Origin: a bacterium
GTDB taxonomy: Bacteria > DRYD01 > JALUEN01
Reading direction: 5' to 3'
Length of the DNA: 7,096 bases
Assembly (NCBI GenBank): GCA_027052755.1
Contig: JALUEN010000266.1
Coordinates: 1-7,096 of the forward strand
Position 1 is the first letter of the stretch. The number at the start of each line of letters is the position of its first letter. The position numbers were made by a program, and so were the translations under genes. This document shows positions 5,943-7,096 of the stretch, in pieces. The notes beneath the pieces were generated by a model, which saw only the letters and a list, made by a program, of their open reading frames with translations, did no database searches and was not told where the DNA came from.

Positions 5943-6737
5943 ATGGTAAGGGAGATTAATAACATGAAGATAGTAAACGCTAAGGGGAACCCATATTTTA
6001 AGCTTGATTTTAAAAAGGTTGATAACTCTCTTGAAGAAGCGCTTCTGCCTCATCACGATCAGGTTACCCTCAGCTTCGTATCTAGAGAGGTAAATAGAAA
6101 GGGTTTCGCTGTCCTGAAAGGTAAGTACGGCGATGCTAACGTTAACCTTCAGTTCACATCACCTTACTCAGGAACACTCCTAGTAAGGGGACAGGTGGGG
6201 GACACTCCCATTAACGAGCTGATCGCAATCGGTGTGGTATATGGTCCTGTGAAGGAGGAGGTTATCAACGTTGATGGTAAGGAGGTTAAGGCTACAACTC
6301 AAACTGCTCAGGCTGCTGCTTTCTCCTCAAGGGATACCTTGAAGACCCTCATGGAGTACTCAAGCAGTTACTCTGTGAAGGTTTACAAGTACAACCTTGA
6401 TGGGGAGGAGCACGTGAGAGTTGATGGGAAACAGGAGATAAATACCCAGCTGAAGATCGCTAACCCAGTTACCCAGGAGATGGAGCTTACCACTACCTTC
6501 AACCCCTACAGGAAGGTTAAGGTGAACGACTTAGTCCTTGAGTTCATGGATAATAAGGCTAAGTTAAAGGGTAAGTTCTACTCAATTAGGTTTAAGGATG
6601 GGATGAAGATCGCTGGTAAACAGCATAAGGTGGAAGTTGACTACCAGTTCAAGGATGGTAAGATGATCGCTAAGGGTAGTGTGAAGAACATATACAAACC
6701 ATCTGAGAACTTGCAGTTCTTCTACGTGGTTACTTGA
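5943..6737 (+). CDS. Beta-rich, cysteine-free protein of unknown family
   Basis: 264 residues from ATG 5943. Not recognised. There is no signal peptide or membrane segment, so it is probably cytoplasmic, and no cysteine. Most of the sequence alternates polar and hydrophobic residues in short stretches joined by Gly/Asn/Asp turns (for example LKGKYGDANVNLQF and KLKGKFYSIRFKDG), which suggests an extended beta-sheet or barrel. A short stretch at about 125-145 (TQTAQAAAFSSRDTLKTLME) is the only likely helix. Unit-like echoes such as KGKYGD, KGKFYS and DGKMIAKGS could reflect a repeated hairpin, but no clean internal duplication is visible. Codons favour AAG, AAC, TTC, TAC and ACC, more than in neighbouring genes, which together with the strong ribosome binding site hints at an abundant protein. 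The next gene starts 34 bp downstream and may be its partner. Coding is secure, function unknown. Confidence 0.85.
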   Translation: MVREINNMKIVNAKGNPYFKLDFKKVDNSLEEALLPHHDQVTLSFVSREVNRKGFAVLKGKYGDANVNLQFTSPYSGTLLVRGQVGDTPINELIAIGVVYGPVKEEVINVDGKEVKATTQTAQAAAFSSRDTLKTLMEYSSSYSVKVYKYNLDGEEHVRVDGKQEINTQLKIANPVTQEMELTTTFNPYRKVKVNDLVLEFMDNKAKLKGKFYSIRFKDGMKIAGKQHKVEVDYQFKDGKMIAKGSVKNIYKPSENLQFFYVVT

Positions 6738-6756
6738 GGTTAGATAGGGAATCTCA

Positions 6757-6762
6757 GGAGGT
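6757..6762 (+). promoter_or_regulatory. Ribosome binding site of the right-edge gene
   Basis: GGAGGT lies 9 nt before the TTG at 6772. It is the main sign that the open frame at the right edge is a real gene and that TTG is its start; an in-frame TAG at 6766 rules out an upstream start. Confidence 0.5.
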
Positions 6763-6771
6763 AGCTAGAGG

Positions 6772-7096
6772 TTGGATAAGTTTAGTTTGAGAAAAGTAGC
6801 TGCCTTTAACTCAAATATATCTAGTTTCCAGAAAACACCGACTTCAAGCAATTTAATAAACAAGTTAAACCTGAGGCCCTCTCCCTCATCCCCTCAGGGA
6901 GAGGAGCCAAGTACTCTTGGAAACGATGAGAAAACGGATATTTCTCCTCTTAGGGTGGAAGGACAAAGGGATATCGCTGGTAAGATAGGTGAATCCTCAT
7001 CTGGTTTAAGTGATCCCAACCTAGAAACTTCTAGTCCTCTAGGATTCTACTCAGCTATTAGCCCTAACTCGCTTTCCCTTCCGCTATCAGGTTTTG
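6772..7096 (+). CDS. Ser/Pro-rich, probably disordered protein, 3' end cut by window edge
   Basis: A frame open from TTG 6772 to the right edge, 108 codons so far with no stop. It starts LDKFSLRKVAAFN and then becomes low in complexity: rich in Ser, Pro, Asn, Gly and Thr, with few aromatic residues and no cysteine, so the visible part is probably disordered or a linker. There is no signal peptide or membrane segment. A GGAGGT site 9 nt upstream supports the start, and the gap to the previous stop is only 34 bp, so it likely shares an mRNA with the beta-rich protein. The family is unknown; any folded domain would lie beyond the window. Chance openness of this length is possible but unlikely. 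A GC-rich inverted repeat lies inside the frame. Confidence 0.6.
   Translation, partial: MDKFSLRKVAAFNSNISSFQKTPTSSNLINKLNLRPSPSSPQGEEPSTLGNDEKTDISPLRVEGQRDIAGKIGESSSGLSDPNLETSSPLGFYSAISPNSLSLPLSGF
6870..6904. repeat. GC-rich overlapping inverted repeats inside the right-edge frame
   Basis: CCTCTCCCT (6878-6886) pairs perfectly with AGGGAGAGG (6896-6904). An overlapping pair, CCTGAGG (6870-6876) and CCTCAGG (6892-6898), competes with it. This is the most GC-rich hairpin in the window. It encodes the Pro/Ser stretch RPSPSSPQGEE, so it could be a by-product of composition, a regulatory structure, or a sign that the frame is not coding. Confidence 0.5.

Noticed and set aside
1..7096. CRISPR array, insertion sequence, tRNA or rRNA
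   Set aside because: No regularly spaced repeats, no transposase gene or terminal repeats, and no tRNA cloverleaf or rRNA sequence were seen on either strand.

Overview
The window looks like chromosomal DNA from a thermophilic archaeon, most likely of the Thermoproteota (Crenarchaeota). The evidence is arginine coded mainly by AGG/AGA, strong GGAGG-type ribosome binding sites, TATA-like boxes about 26 bp before predicted starts (one gene looks leaderless), and a separate beta subunit of a 2-oxoacid:ferredoxin oxidoreductase. The species cannot be named from sequence alone. There is no CRISPR array, insertion sequence, tRNA or rRNA.

Region 1 (1-1655, + strand) is the end of an operon. A small membrane-anchored helical protein, whose 5' end is open at the window edge, is followed by a MoxR-type AAA+ ATPase. 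Such ATPases usually act on partner proteins at the membrane, but no DUF58 or VWA partner is visible here. The moxR stop codon lies in the loop of a perfect 7-bp inverted repeat. It faces a convergent gene (1693-3114, - strand) for an exported, beta-rich protein of unknown function with a faint likeness to Vps62/DUF946 proteins.

Region 2 (3115-5507) begins with a divergent promoter region. On the + strand it has a probable two-gene unit. The first gene is a clear homologue of the cyanobacterial long-chain acyl-ACP reductase (AAR), with the Rossmann motif and catalytic cysteine kept. The second is the beta (TPP and 4Fe-4S) subunit of a pyruvate/2-oxoacid:ferredoxin oxidoreductase, without its alpha, gamma and delta genes alongside. 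An aldehyde-forming acyl reductase in an archaeon, beside an enzyme subunit that makes acyl-CoA, is the most unusual metabolic feature.

Region 3 (5508-7096) starts with 435 bp of AT-rich non-coding DNA. This contains a good TATA box with no gene behind it and a cluster of inverted repeats, some mutually exclusive. Next come a cysteine-free, beta-rich protein of unknown family with a strong ribosome binding site and codon use suggesting high expression, and then a Ser/Pro-rich probably disordered reading frame that runs off the right edge. These two genes and their structured upstream region are the best candidates for something undescribed.
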